Source: Legionellales bacterium
Lineage (GTDB): Bacteria; Pseudomonadota; Gammaproteobacteria; WLWR01
NCBI GenBank assembly: GCA_012103495.1
Contig: WLWR01000116.1
Span: forward strand, 1 to 5,764
DNA: 5,764 nucleotides
Reading direction: 5' to 3'
Shown here: positions 1 through 5,764 of the stretch, in pieces
Layout of the letters: the number at the start of each line of letters is the position of its first letter
Numbering within the stretch: position 1 is the first letter of the stretch
Translations under genes and position numbers: made by a program
Notes under the pieces: model-generated
Databases searched by the model: none
Told to the model about the DNA's origin: nothing
What the model saw: the letters and a program-made list of their open reading frames with translations, nothing else

Positions 1-1
1 C

Positions 2-976
2 GCCATGGGTGGACTGTTGGTAGGACAAATCGTGGCTGCGCGTAAATTCATGTATGGCTTGGGCATTGATACCGAGTGGGTGTTTTTAATTTTTTGGGCA
101 TTCGTGATTGTTTATACCATGATTGGTGGTCTCAAAGCCGTGGCTTGGACCGATGTGTATCAAGTGCTGTTTATCTTGGGATTGTTTGTCATTTTATTTG
201 TGATCACACTGCAGCAATTTCCAGTGACGGAGCTAACCTGGCAACCAACACCACAGGCATTAGCCAAATTGGAATTTCACTTGCTCACACCATTATTATT
301 ACCGGTGTTATTTTGTCTGGTGGAACAAGATTTAGCACAACGGTGTTTTGCCGCACGCAGCAAACGCACGGCTACATTGGGAGCCTTGGTTGCAGCACTG
401 ATTTTATTGGGATTTGGTTTTGTGCCCATTTATTTTGGCGTATTGGCGCAACATTTGGGCGTATCCATCACCAGTGGTCAAAGTATTTTAGTGGTCTTGA
501 TGACGCAATTGTATCAACCGTGGGTCTTGGCATTAATTACGGTGGGGTTATTGGCCGCCATCATTTCCACCGCCGATTCGCTGTTGTGCGCCATCAGTTC
601 CAATCTGGCTTTGGATTTTGGATTGCAGCAAGCCTCAACCCGCGTTGCTTTGCATGGGTCACGTGCCATTACCTTGGTCAGTGGTATTGTTGCTTTATTG
701 ATTGCCTATCGCTTCGACAATATTATTTTGGTATTGGTACACAGTGCAGAATTGCCGGTCAGTGCATTGTTCATTCCTATTTTGATGTGTTGTGTTTGTC
801 AGAAAGTATATCGCTTGGGAGCAATCCTTGCTGTGGTAGGTGGCGCTGCAACCTTCATTTGGTTTAAGCTATTTCCGGTGGCTTATCCAAATGAAGTGGT
901 GCAGATTTTAGTCTCCCTGGTGGGATATGGGATTGGGGTTGGCTGGCAGAAACAATTATTTTTTCGTTCAGCCTAA
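2..976 (+). CDS. Sodium:solute symporter (SSS family), 5'-truncated by window edge
   Basis: This is the C-terminal 324 codons of an inner-membrane Na+-coupled transporter of the SSS family (the PutP/PanF/SGLT group). The frame is open to the window edge: the codon before the ATG at position 5 is GCC, and full-length members are usually 450-550 residues, so that ATG is very probably internal. Counting it as residue 1, about nine hydrophobic segments are visible (roughly 24-43, 48-69, 92-106, 123-146, 172-197, 220-236, 238-261, 269-289, 297-315). Family signatures are YTMIGGLKAVAWTDVYQ (37-53), EQDLAQRCFAARS (107-119) and IISTADSLLCAISS (186-199). In characterised members the Ser/Thr of the last motif helps form the Na2 sodium site. 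The substrate (proline, pantothenate, another organic acid or a sugar) cannot be told from this fragment. The gene ends 5 bases from the end of the convergent gene, with no obvious terminator. Confidence 0.9.
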   Translation, partial: AMGGLLVGQIVAARKFMYGLGIDTEWVFLIFWAFVIVYTMIGGLKAVAWTDVYQVLFILGLFVILFVITLQQFPVTELTWQPTPQALAKLEFHLLTPLLLPVLFCLVEQDLAQRCFAARSKRTATLGALVAALILLGFGFVPIYFGVLAQHLGVSITSGQSILVVLMTQLYQPWVLALITVGLLAAIISTADSLLCAISSNLALDFGLQQASTRVALHGSRAITLVSGIVALLIAYRFDNIILVLVHSAELPVSALFIPILMCCVCQKVYRLGAILAVVGGAATFIWFKLFPVAYPNEVVQILVSLVGYGIGVGWQKQLFFRSA

Positions 977-981
977 TGGTC

Positions 982-2151
982 TTATATTTGAGGCTCTGGG
1001 GTTAGTAAGCTTTGTTGTTCTGGAGGAAGTTCACTCTCTTTTGAATCCGATTTCAATAAGCGCTTAAAATCATTTTTAATCTGTTCTATGAAATTTTCTA
1101 ACCACATTAAAAAATGCTGAATAATCGTGGCTTTTTCACAGGGTGAAGTAATCACCTTTCCAGAATCATTGACTTCTTCGCGGTAAGTAAATTTATCTCC
1201 ATTCTTTTTTTGACCTTCTTTCATTGTAAATGGATGAACTTCTAAATCACAATTTTCTCGAATCTGCTTTGTCACATCCTTTCCGAATCCTACGATGAGG
1301 TCAACATCAATCTTCGACCGTCGATTCAAACCAACTTTGACCTGACTTACAAAACTCAGCGCACTTTCCGATTTATCTTGCTTACAATTAAACTGATAAA
1401 AATAATTATTCTCATCATTAGCAATCCGAAGACCACTCATAAAATAAGTTGTTTCAATGACGATATCCTTACCTGACACAGTCACTAAATATTGCATCTT
1501 TTGAGGAGCAAAACGTCCCTCCCTTTGTGCCACATATTTCTGCAACCCTGTCATATGAGCATGTAAAACGCCACCTTGATGGGCGTACTTAGTTAAAAAA
1601 TCAATATATTTTTCCGCGTGCTCTTGTTGTCCTGTAGGAATTAAATAGTTGCGCCAAAATTTCTGTAACGTTTCCAAAGACAAATTCTGTTCCTCAAATG
1701 CTTCTTTAGCCTTATCTAGCGATTTTGCTTTGTTGCTCTTAAGTTCATCAAGTTTTTGATGTTGTTGCACATCAGAAAATGTTTCTTCACTACCCGATTG
1801 CTGTAGTATCGAAAAACCTTCTGCCTGATTAAATTTTGCTAACTGCTGTCTTGTTGCCACAAGTTCTTTCACATGCTTTGACAGTTCTGCATTACCAAAG
1901 ATAATTTCCTCATCCGGTTTTTTTGCTTCCCAAGCATCTATGAGTAACTGCTCCATTGCATCAATTGTTTGATTATAAGAATCACCCTCAAGCATGCAGG
2001 GCCTTTTGATAACAAAACTCTTAAGCCAAATGTGCCAATCTCTTAGGATTTGATCCTCCGTCACAGGGTTCCCCAAATTAGGACTCGCACGCCTATCGGA
2101 ATAGTCTAATCCCAGAATATTTACTTCTTTTACCACTGCAGGCTTTCTCAT
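982..2151 (-). CDS. Unrecognised 389-residue protein, probably cytosolic or secreted without a classical signal
   Basis: I do not recognise this protein and assign no function. The ATG at 2151 is the first possible start: upstream in frame there is no ATG, GTG or TTG before a TAG stop. AGAGG lies 9 bases before it. There is no signal peptide or clear membrane helix. The first ~215 residues look helical and charged, with a Lys/Glu/Gln-rich stretch at about 128-165 that could be a coiled coil. Residues ~215-340 alternate polar and hydrophobic residues like beta strands (YLVTVSGKDIVIETTYFM, DVDLIVGFG). A further helix follows at 340-366 (ATIIQHFLMWLENFIEQI), then a polar, Glu/Pro-rich tail (367-389). 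Four cysteines (52, 256, 301, 338) form no obvious metal motif. It follows algC on the same strand after 90 bases but has its own consensus -10 box. Much of the gene is only about 28-35% GC against roughly 45-58% in sampled parts of its neighbours, suggesting acquired or lineage-specific DNA. That it is a real gene seems likely from its length, start signals and protein-like composition. Confidence 0.8.
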   Translation of the reverse strand: MRKPAVVKEVNILGLDYSDRRASPNLGNPVTEDQILRDWHIWLKSFVIKRPCMLEGDSYNQTIDAMEQLLIDAWEAKKPDEEIIFGNAELSKHVKELVATRQQLAKFNQAEGFSILQQSGSEETFSDVQQHQKLDELKSNKAKSLDKAKEAFEEQNLSLETLQKFWRNYLIPTGQQEHAEKYIDFLTKYAHQGGVLHAHMTGLQKYVAQREGRFAPQKMQYLVTVSGKDIVIETTYFMSGLRIANDENNYFYQFNCKQDKSESALSFVSQVKVGLNRRSKIDVDLIVGFGKDVTKQIRENCDLEVHPFTMKEGQKKNGDKFTYREEVNDSGKVITSPCEKATIIQHFLMWLENFIEQIKNDFKRLLKSDSKESELPPEQQSLLTPEPQI

Positions 2152-2160
2152 TGGATAATA

Positions 2161-2165
2161 CCTCT
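2161..2165 (-). promoter_or_regulatory. Ribosome binding site of the 389-residue gene
   Basis: AGAGG on the minus strand lies 9 bases before the ATG at 2151 and supports that start. A second, stronger-looking GGAGG sits further upstream (2177-2181), about 25 bases from the ATG and with no start codon at usable distance. It may be incidental or an upstream ribosome standby site. Confidence 0.5.
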
Positions 2166-2194
2166 GGTGTTTTTTTCCTCCAAACTAGTCGGCG

Positions 2195-2200
2195 ATTATA
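2195..2200 (-). promoter_or_regulatory. Candidate -10 box for the 389-residue gene
   Basis: The minus strand carries a perfect TATAAT here, within the algC-to-unknown-gene gap. Transcription would start near 2188, giving a leader of about 37 bases that contains both GG-rich ribosome-binding candidates. The -35 position at 16-18 base spacing reads AGATTT, AAGATT or CAAGAT, poor matches to TTGACA. A run of nine T lies between the two boxes. The assignment rests on the -10 hexamer and its position alone. Confidence 0.4.
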
Positions 2201-2210
2201 ACTTATTTAC

Positions 2211-2239
2211 AAAAAAAAATCTTGCGTACCCCATACTGC
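2211..2239 (-). terminator. Weak candidate intrinsic terminator after algC
   Basis: Two bases after the algC stop, the minus strand reads GCAGTATGGGGTACGC. It can fold as GC + GTAT pairing with GTAC + GC, with one bulged A, one G-T wobble and a GGG loop. AAGA and then nine T residues follow. The T tract is good, but the stem is short and the four-base spacer before the T run is unfavourable. Partial readthrough into the next gene is therefore plausible. Confidence 0.3.
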
Positions 2240-2241
2240 TA

Positions 2242-3648
2242 TTAGAACCCAATCGCCAACTCACCATCACACCGTCCAATCTCGCGTTTAAAAATTGCCT
2301 GAATCTGTTGCAGCGCGGCTTGGCTATCGGCCTCAAACCGCAAAACCAAACACGGGGTGGTATTGGAAGGACGAATCAATCCCCAACCATTGGCATACTC
2401 CACGCGTAAGCCATCGATGGTATTTAATTGTTCGGCTTGAAAATCGCCTTGCTCAATCAATTGGCGCATGAACGTTTGCTTTTGCGCCTCAGCAATGGGA
2501 ATTTTTAATTCAGGCGTGTTTACACTGTCGGGGATGGTGGCAAACAAGTCACTCACTCGACCGGGGTGTTGGCTGACAATTTCCAGCAAACGCGCTGCTG
2601 AATACAAACCATCGTCAAACCCATACCACCGCTCTTTAAAGAAAATGTGCCCACTCATTTCACCGGCCAAAGGTGCTTGGACTTCCTGCATTTTACGTTT
2701 TAATAATGAATGTCCGGTTTTATACATCAGCGGTTTACCACCCGCAGCCGTAATGCGTTGCGCCAAATGTTGGGTACATTTCACATCAAATACGATGGTT
2801 TGCCCCGGATTGCGTGATAACACATCTTCTGCAAATACAATCATTTGCCGATCGGGCCAAATGATTTCGGCTTGATCGGTGATCACTCCCAGTCGATCAG
2901 CATCACCATCAAAGGCCAAACCGATATCGGCATTCGTTTCCAATACTTTTTGCTGCAGCGCTTGCAAATTCTCAGCAATCGTTGGATCAGGGTGATGATT
3001 AGGAAAACGACCGTCCACCTCACAAAATAATTCAATCACATCACAACCCAATCTGCGAAATAAGGCTGGCGTCATCGCTCCGGCAATACCATTACCACAA
3101 TCAATGACAATTTTAAGCGGCTTAGCCAATTGCACATCTTTCACAATGCAATCAAGGTAATCCGAGGTAACATCGCATTCTATCACGCTGCCATTGCCTT
3201 GAGTAAATTCCAATTGCTCGATACGTTGACGCAATTGTTGAATTTGTATTTCCGCCAATGTCTGACCCGCCAACACCATTTTTAATCCATTGTAATCGGC
3301 TGGATTGTGACTGCCAGTGACCATGATCCCCGATTGAGTGGCCAAGGTATTGGTAGCAAAATACAAAATAGGGCTGGGAACACAACCGATATCCACGACA
3401 TTACAGCCACTGTCGAGCAACCCTTGGATCAATGCCTGACTTAATCTCGGACTTGATAGCCGTCCATCACGCCCAACGGCCACGTGCGATTGTCCAACCG
3501 TTTGCGCCTGACTGCCAAACGCCAAACCAACCGCATACACGCTGTCCTCGGTTAACGCTTGATCCACAATGCCACGAATGTCATAAGCTCTAAAAATTTC
3601 TGTCGCGATCTGGGTTGGCACTTGCCATTTTTTTTCTAAAACCGTCAT
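2242..3648 (-). CDS. algC: Phosphomannomutase/phosphoglucomutase (AlgC type)
   Basis: This 468-residue enzyme of the alpha-D-phosphohexomutase superfamily interconverts the 6-phosphate and 1-phosphate forms of mannose and glucose in the cytosol, feeding LPS, alginate-like and other polysaccharide precursors. All four superfamily motifs are intact: TGSHNP (111-116) with phosphoserine S113, the Mg2+ loop DGDADR (247-252), the sugar-specificity loop GEMSGH (329-334) and the phosphate-binding loop RPSNTTP (426-432). The N-terminal FRAYDIRG (19-26), K290 and H313 also match P. aeruginosa PMM/PGM positions with an offset of five, and the length is near that enzyme's. The frame stays open another 53 codons upstream, to 3807, but those codons lie across dut and have no mutase-like sequence. 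The start at 3648 has AGGGAG 9 bases before it. It is the third gene of the operon, 2 bases after the dut stop. Both PMM and PGM activities are likely by family, but this cannot be shown here. Confidence 0.96.
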   Translation of the reverse strand: MTVLEKKWQVPTQIATEIFRAYDIRGIVDQALTEDSVYAVGLAFGSQAQTVGQSHVAVGRDGRLSSPRLSQALIQGLLDSGCNVVDIGCVPSPILYFATNTLATQSGIMVTGSHNPADYNGLKMVLAGQTLAEIQIQQLRQRIEQLEFTQGNGSVIECDVTSDYLDCIVKDVQLAKPLKIVIDCGNGIAGAMTPALFRRLGCDVIELFCEVDGRFPNHHPDPTIAENLQALQQKVLETNADIGLAFDGDADRLGVITDQAEIIWPDRQMIVFAEDVLSRNPGQTIVFDVKCTQHLAQRITAAGGKPLMYKTGHSLLKRKMQEVQAPLAGEMSGHIFFKERWYGFDDGLYSAARLLEIVSQHPGRVSDLFATIPDSVNTPELKIPIAEAQKQTFMRQLIEQGDFQAEQLNTIDGLRVEYANGWGLIRPSNTTPCLVLRFEADSQAALQQIQAIFKREIGRCDGELAIGF

Positions 3649-3650
3649 AA

Positions 3651-4112
3651 TTAATTTCTCCCTGAGTGACCAAAGCCACCTTGTCCACGTTCGGATGCCT
3701 GAAATTGGTCCACCTCTTGAAATGTGGCTTGCACCACCGGCACAATCACCAACTGCGCCAGCCGATCTCCTGGTTGGATTGTGAAGTGATCGCTCCCACG
3801 ATTCCACACCGAAATCATTAATTCTCCCTGATAATCCGAATCAATCAATCCCACTAAATTGCCTAAGACAATGCCATGTTTATGTCCCAATCCTGAACGC
3901 GGTAATACCAACGCTGCAAGAGAGGGATCCGCAATGTGAATGGCCAAACCAGTGCCAATCAAGTGTGTGTCTCCCGGCGCCAATTGCTGGGGGGCTTCCA
4001 AACAAGCACGCAAATCCAATCCAGCCGAACCGGATGTTGCATACGTTGGCAACGCCATGCTTTCTTTTAACGCTGGATTTAAAATTTTCAATTCAATGAT
4101 GGGTGGTTTCAT
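3651..4112 (-). CDS. dut: Deoxyuridine 5'-triphosphate nucleotidohydrolase (dUTPase)
   Basis: This 153-residue trimeric-type dUTPase hydrolyses dUTP to dUMP and pyrophosphate. That keeps uracil out of DNA and supplies the thymidylate synthase substrate. All five conserved motifs are present in order: AGLDLRA (30-36), PRSGLG (71-76), GNLVGLIDSDYQGEL (84-98) with the catalytic-water Asp D91 and uracil-binding Y94, PGDRLAQLVIVP (114-125), and the C-terminal flexible lid RGQGGFGHSG (142-151). The length and the GHSGRN ending are very close to the E. coli enzyme. The start overlaps the coaBC stop as ATGA, with AAGGAT (4121-4126) about 9 bases upstream inside coaBC, so the two are probably translationally coupled. 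It sits between coaBC and algC with no space for its own promoter, implying transcription from upstream of coaBC. No active-site residue is missing. Confidence 0.97.
   Translation of the reverse strand: MKPPIIELKILNPALKESMALPTYATSGSAGLDLRACLEAPQQLAPGDTHLIGTGLAIHIADPSLAALVLPRSGLGHKHGIVLGNLVGLIDSDYQGELMISVWNRGSDHFTIQPGDRLAQLVIVPVVQATFQEVDQFQASERGQGGFGHSGRN
3658..3663 (-). promoter_or_regulatory. Ribosome binding site of algC, inside the end of dut
   Basis: AGGGAG on the minus strand lies 9 bases before the ATG at 3648 and within the last codons of dut. The dut stop codon (3651-3653) falls between this site and the algC start. Ribosomes finishing dut therefore pass directly over the algC initiation region, which suggests translational coupling. 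The site decides in favour of 3648 over the upstream in-frame starts. Confidence 0.7.
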
Positions 4113-5332
4113 ACGGATTTATCCTTCATGTTATTTTGCCAAAATTGTTGCACAAGCCACTTGATAATTTTACGAGCACCTTGCTGCTTACTCATTAATG
4201 GTAAATTAATTTCATTGTTGTCATCGATCAACGTCAAAGCATTATCATCGGCGTTAAATCCCCGATCCGCACCCCCAACCAAATTGGCAACAATGCCATC
4301 CAACCCTTTTGTCATTAATTTCTGCCGGGCATTTTTAATCAAATCCATCGTCTGTGCAGCAAAACCAATCACAATGGGTTTATTGGGCAACCTAGCAACG
4401 GTGGCGATGATATCGGGGTTGGGAACAAATTCCAGTGTGAACGGTTGATCCGATTTTTTCAATTTATGCAATGCACTTTGCGTCGGTCGATAATCGGCAA
4501 CCGCTGCGCAACCGATAAACACATCACAGTGTTCAACCTGTTGTAATACCTGCGCCAACATTTGCTCGGCATCAGTGACTCGAACGCCTTGTACATGTTC
4601 AGGAAAGGGTAATGCCACCGGACCACTGATCAATGTCACTTGCGCGCCAGCTTCCACCGCGGCAGCCGCTAATGCGTATCCCATTTTTCCCGAACTGTGA
4701 TTGGAGACAAATCGTACCGGATCAATGGCTTCAACCGTGGGGCCTGCGGTCAACAAAATGCGACAATCGGCTAACGCCCCTGTGGAAAATAAATCGGTAA
4801 CGGCTTGCACGATATCCTGTGGCTCACTCATTCTGCCAGGACCAACCTCACCACAAGCTTGCTCCCCATATGCAGGACCAACCATATGCCAACCTTGTTC
4901 GGATAATCTAGCAACATTGCGCTGTGTATTTGGATGATGCCACATTTGTTGATTCATCGCCGGCGCTAATATGGATGGAACATTTTGGCTTGCTAAACAC
5001 ACAGCCGTTAATAATTGATCCGCGTGCCCTGCCGCCAATTCAGTGATGCATTGGGCAGTGGCCGGGGCAATGACAATCGCATCGGCCCATCGCGCCAATT
5101 CAATGTGCCCCATGGCCGCTTCCGTAGTTGGATCCAATAAATGTTGATGCACTGGGTGCCCTGACAAAGCCTGCAACGTTAACGGGGTGATAAATTGACA
5201 CGCGCCTGAGGTCATGACCACACGTACTTCAGCGCCTTGCTGACGCAATTGACGGATTAATTCCGCACTTTTGTAAGCAGCAATCCCACCGGTAACTCCC
5301 ACTATGATCTGTTTATGGATTAAACTCGACAT
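4109..5332 (-). CDS. coaBC: Bifunctional phosphopantothenoylcysteine decarboxylase / phosphopantothenate-cysteine ligase
   Basis: This 407-residue bifunctional cytosolic enzyme carries out two consecutive steps of coenzyme A synthesis. The CoaB half joins 4'-phosphopantothenate to cysteine using CTP, and the FMN-dependent CoaC half decarboxylates the product to 4'-phosphopantetheine. The CoaC domain (about 1-185) has VGVTGGIAAYK (11-21), GHIELARWAD (75-84) with catalytic H76, PAMNQQMW (124-131) with N127, and ACGEVGPGRM (159-168) with C160. The CoaB domain (about 190-395) has TAGPTVEAIDPVRFVSN (195-211), HSSGKMG (212-218), AAVADYRP (276-283), KLKK (290-293) and NPDIIA (305-310). Length is normal (E. 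coli about 406). One oddity is GFAAQT (323-328), where most CoaB proteins have GFAAET. The start at 5332 is preferred over the GTG one codon upstream because GAGGA is then 4 bases away rather than 1. It is the first gene of the operon. Confidence 0.96.
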   Translation of the reverse strand: MSSLIHKQIIVGVTGGIAAYKSAELIRQLRQQGAEVRVVMTSGACQFITPLTLQALSGHPVHQHLLDPTTEAAMGHIELARWADAIVIAPATAQCITELAAGHADQLLTAVCLASQNVPSILAPAMNQQMWHHPNTQRNVARLSEQGWHMVGPAYGEQACGEVGPGRMSEPQDIVQAVTDLFSTGALADCRILLTAGPTVEAIDPVRFVSNHSSGKMGYALAAAAVEAGAQVTLISGPVALPFPEHVQGVRVTDAEQMLAQVLQQVEHCDVFIGCAAVADYRPTQSALHKLKKSDQPFTLEFVPNPDIIATVARLPNKPIVIGFAAQTMDLIKNARQKLMTKGLDGIVANLVGGADRGFNADDNALTLIDDNNEINLPLMSKQQGARKIIKWLVQQFWQNNMKDKSV

Positions 5333-5336
5333 CACT

Positions 5337-5341
5337 TCCTC
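5337..5341 (-). promoter_or_regulatory. Ribosome binding site of coaBC, deciding the start
   Basis: GAGGA on the minus strand is followed by AGTG and then ATG at 5332. An in-frame GTG at 5335 would leave only one base of spacing, too close for initiation, so the ATG is the likelier start and the protein begins MSSLIHKQ. Confidence 0.6.
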
Positions 5342-5358
5342 AATATTTTAAGGAGCGC

Positions 5359-5367
5359 ATTTTACCA
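5359..5367 (-). promoter_or_regulatory. Candidate extended -10 promoter for coaBC-dut-algC
   Basis: The minus strand reads TGGTAAAAT, an extended -10 element (TGn followed by TAAAAT, five of six matches to consensus). Transcription would start near 5352, leaving a leader of about 20 bases before the coaBC ATG with the GAGGA site inside it. No good -35 hexamer is seen at 16-18 bases, which is tolerated by extended -10 promoters. It is the best candidate for the promoter of the whole operon. Confidence 0.45.
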
Positions 5368-5421
5368 TCACTTCCCTACGACAAGCGATTAAATTAGCTT
5401 AAAATTTGCACTCAACCCCGC

Positions 5422-5451
5422 TAGACGCCATCGGGCATTTTCATTTATAAA
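5422..5451 (+). promoter_or_regulatory. Candidate sigma-70-type promoter for radC
   Basis: TAGACG (5422-5427, four of six matches to TTGACA) is separated by 18 bases from TATAAA (5446-5451, five of six matches to TATAAT). Transcription would start about 28 bases before the radC ATG. The -10 lies inside the self-complementary ATTTATAAAT, so strand assignment depends on the weaker -35 element. Together with the coaBC element it would make this 153-base gap a divergent promoter region. Confidence 0.35.
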
Positions 5452-5485
5452 TTCACCCCTATTTTTTATTTCCAATGAGTTTGTC

Positions 5486-5764
5486 ATGCCGATTACCGAT
5501 TGGCCTGCTCACGAGCGTCCTCGTGAAAAATTATTACATCAGGGCAGTAGCAGTTTATCCGATGCTGAATTATTAGCGATTTTTTTGCGCACGGGCGTCA
5601 AAGGGAAAACAGCCGTTGATTTGGCTCGTGATTTATTGTTATTAGTAGGTGATTTACCGTCTTTATTAAGTTTATCCGCCGATCAATGGTGTCAATACAA
5701 AGGTTTGGGACACAGTAAATATGTACAGTTACAGGCCAGTTTGGAATTAGGGCGTCGTTATTTA
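5486..5764 (+). CDS. radC: RadC family protein (JAMM/MPN+ domain), N-terminal part, 3'-truncated by window edge
   Basis: The first 93 codons of radC are present; family members are usually about 220-230 residues, so the rest lies beyond the window. The N-terminus MPITDWPAHERPREKLL, the block LSDAELLAIFLRTG (24-37) and a helix-hairpin-helix-like KGLGHSKYVQLQA (72-84), followed by LELGRRYL at the edge, are characteristic of the family's N-terminal region. The zinc-binding HxH...D catalytic motif of the C-terminal JAMM domain is expected downstream and cannot be checked. The name dates from a DNA-repair assignment that was later withdrawn in E. coli, so its true role is uncertain. It starts at 5486; the ATG at 5475 is in another frame. 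The ribosome binding site is weak (GAG, 6 bases upstream). Divergence from coaBC is the standard gammaproteobacterial arrangement. Confidence 0.93.
   Translation, partial: MPITDWPAHERPREKLLHQGSSSLSDAELLAIFLRTGVKGKTAVDLARDLLLLVGDLPSLLSLSADQWCQYKGLGHSKYVQLQASLELGRRYL

Noticed and set aside
76..867. A 263-codon open frame on the plus strand inside the symporter gene
   Set aside because: It is an out-of-frame shadow of the symporter. Its translation is rich in Cys, His, Trp and Gly with no recognisable motif, while the other frame has clear SSS signatures.
941..973. GGCTG / CAGCC inverted repeat at the end of the symporter gene as a terminator
   Set aside because: The stem is five base pairs with a 23-base loop and no T tract follows.
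1057..1066. Perfect palindrome TAAGCGCTTA near the end of the unknown gene
   Set aside because: It is short, lies within coding sequence, and has no loop or T tract, so it is neither a terminator nor a supported operator.
994..2171. CTCTGGGGTT at 994-1003 and CTCTGGTGTT at 2162-2171, near both ends of the unknown gene, as possible target-site repeats
   Set aside because: Nine of ten matches between two ~100-base regions is expected by chance with fair probability, and one copy lies inside the coding sequence. No transposase or integrase is present.
2167..2409. 80-codon plus-strand frame covering the algC 3' end and the gap
   Set aside because: It is antisense to a confident gene, has low-complexity content, and has no ribosome binding site or family resemblance.
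2468..2875. 135-codon plus-strand frame antisense to algC, and the adjacent 2845-3030 frame
   Set aside because: The algC coding frame with intact catalytic motifs explains this stretch; the antisense frames look like by-products of its codon use.
3152..3385. 77-codon minus-strand frame inside algC
   Set aside because: It lies out of frame within algC and has no start signals or motif.
3940..4448. Plus-strand frames of 74 and 106 codons antisense to dut and coaBC, plus a similar one at 4701-4937
   Set aside because: They lie wholly opposite well-supported genes and show no protein-like features.
5333..5485. Possible riboswitch or small RNA in the coaBC-radC gap
   Set aside because: The gap is only 153 bases, the predicted leaders are about 20 and 28 bases, and I see no conserved riboswitch core or stable hairpin.

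Overview
The window looks like an ordinary chromosomal core-gene segment from a gammaproteobacterium, with one unrecognised accessory-looking gene in it. The gene order radC / coaBC-dut-algC, with radC divergent from the other three, is the arrangement I know from Pseudomonas-type gammaproteobacteria; in E. coli radC, coaBC and dut are together but dut is followed by slmA. The protein sequences also resemble gammaproteobacterial versions: RadC begins MPITDWPAHERPREKLL, dUTPase ends GGFGHSGRN, and the mutase matches P. aeruginosa AlgC with a constant offset of five residues at its active-site positions. The genus cannot be fixed from this sequence.

Layout from left to right. Bases 2-976 (+) hold the C-terminal two thirds or so of a sodium:solute symporter whose start lies upstream of the window. 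Bases 982-2151 (-) hold a 389-residue protein I do not recognise, running tail-to-tail into the symporter with a 5-base gap. A 90-base gap (2152-2241) carries a weak candidate terminator, a consensus -10 box and a ribosome binding site. Bases 2242-5332 (-) hold a tight three-gene operon, transcribed coaBC, dut, algC: coaBC and dut overlap by 4 bases (ATGA), and dut and algC are 2 bases apart. A 153-base divergent promoter region (5333-5485) separates coaBC from radC, whose first 93 codons run off the right edge.

The operon genes serve separate housekeeping pathways. CoaBC makes 4'-phosphopantetheine for coenzyme A. Dut removes dUTP and supplies dUMP for thymidylate synthesis. AlgC supplies mannose-1-phosphate and glucose-1-phosphate for surface polysaccharides. 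The symporter is a membrane uptake protein of unknown substrate. The unknown gene is visibly more AT-rich than its neighbours over much of its length and seems to have its own promoter, which suggests a lineage-specific insertion between symporter and algC. I see no tRNA, rRNA, CRISPR array, insertion sequence or long repeat, and no gene-free stretch over 300 bases. I found no clear new multi-gene system; the unknown gene is the one element that merits follow-up.
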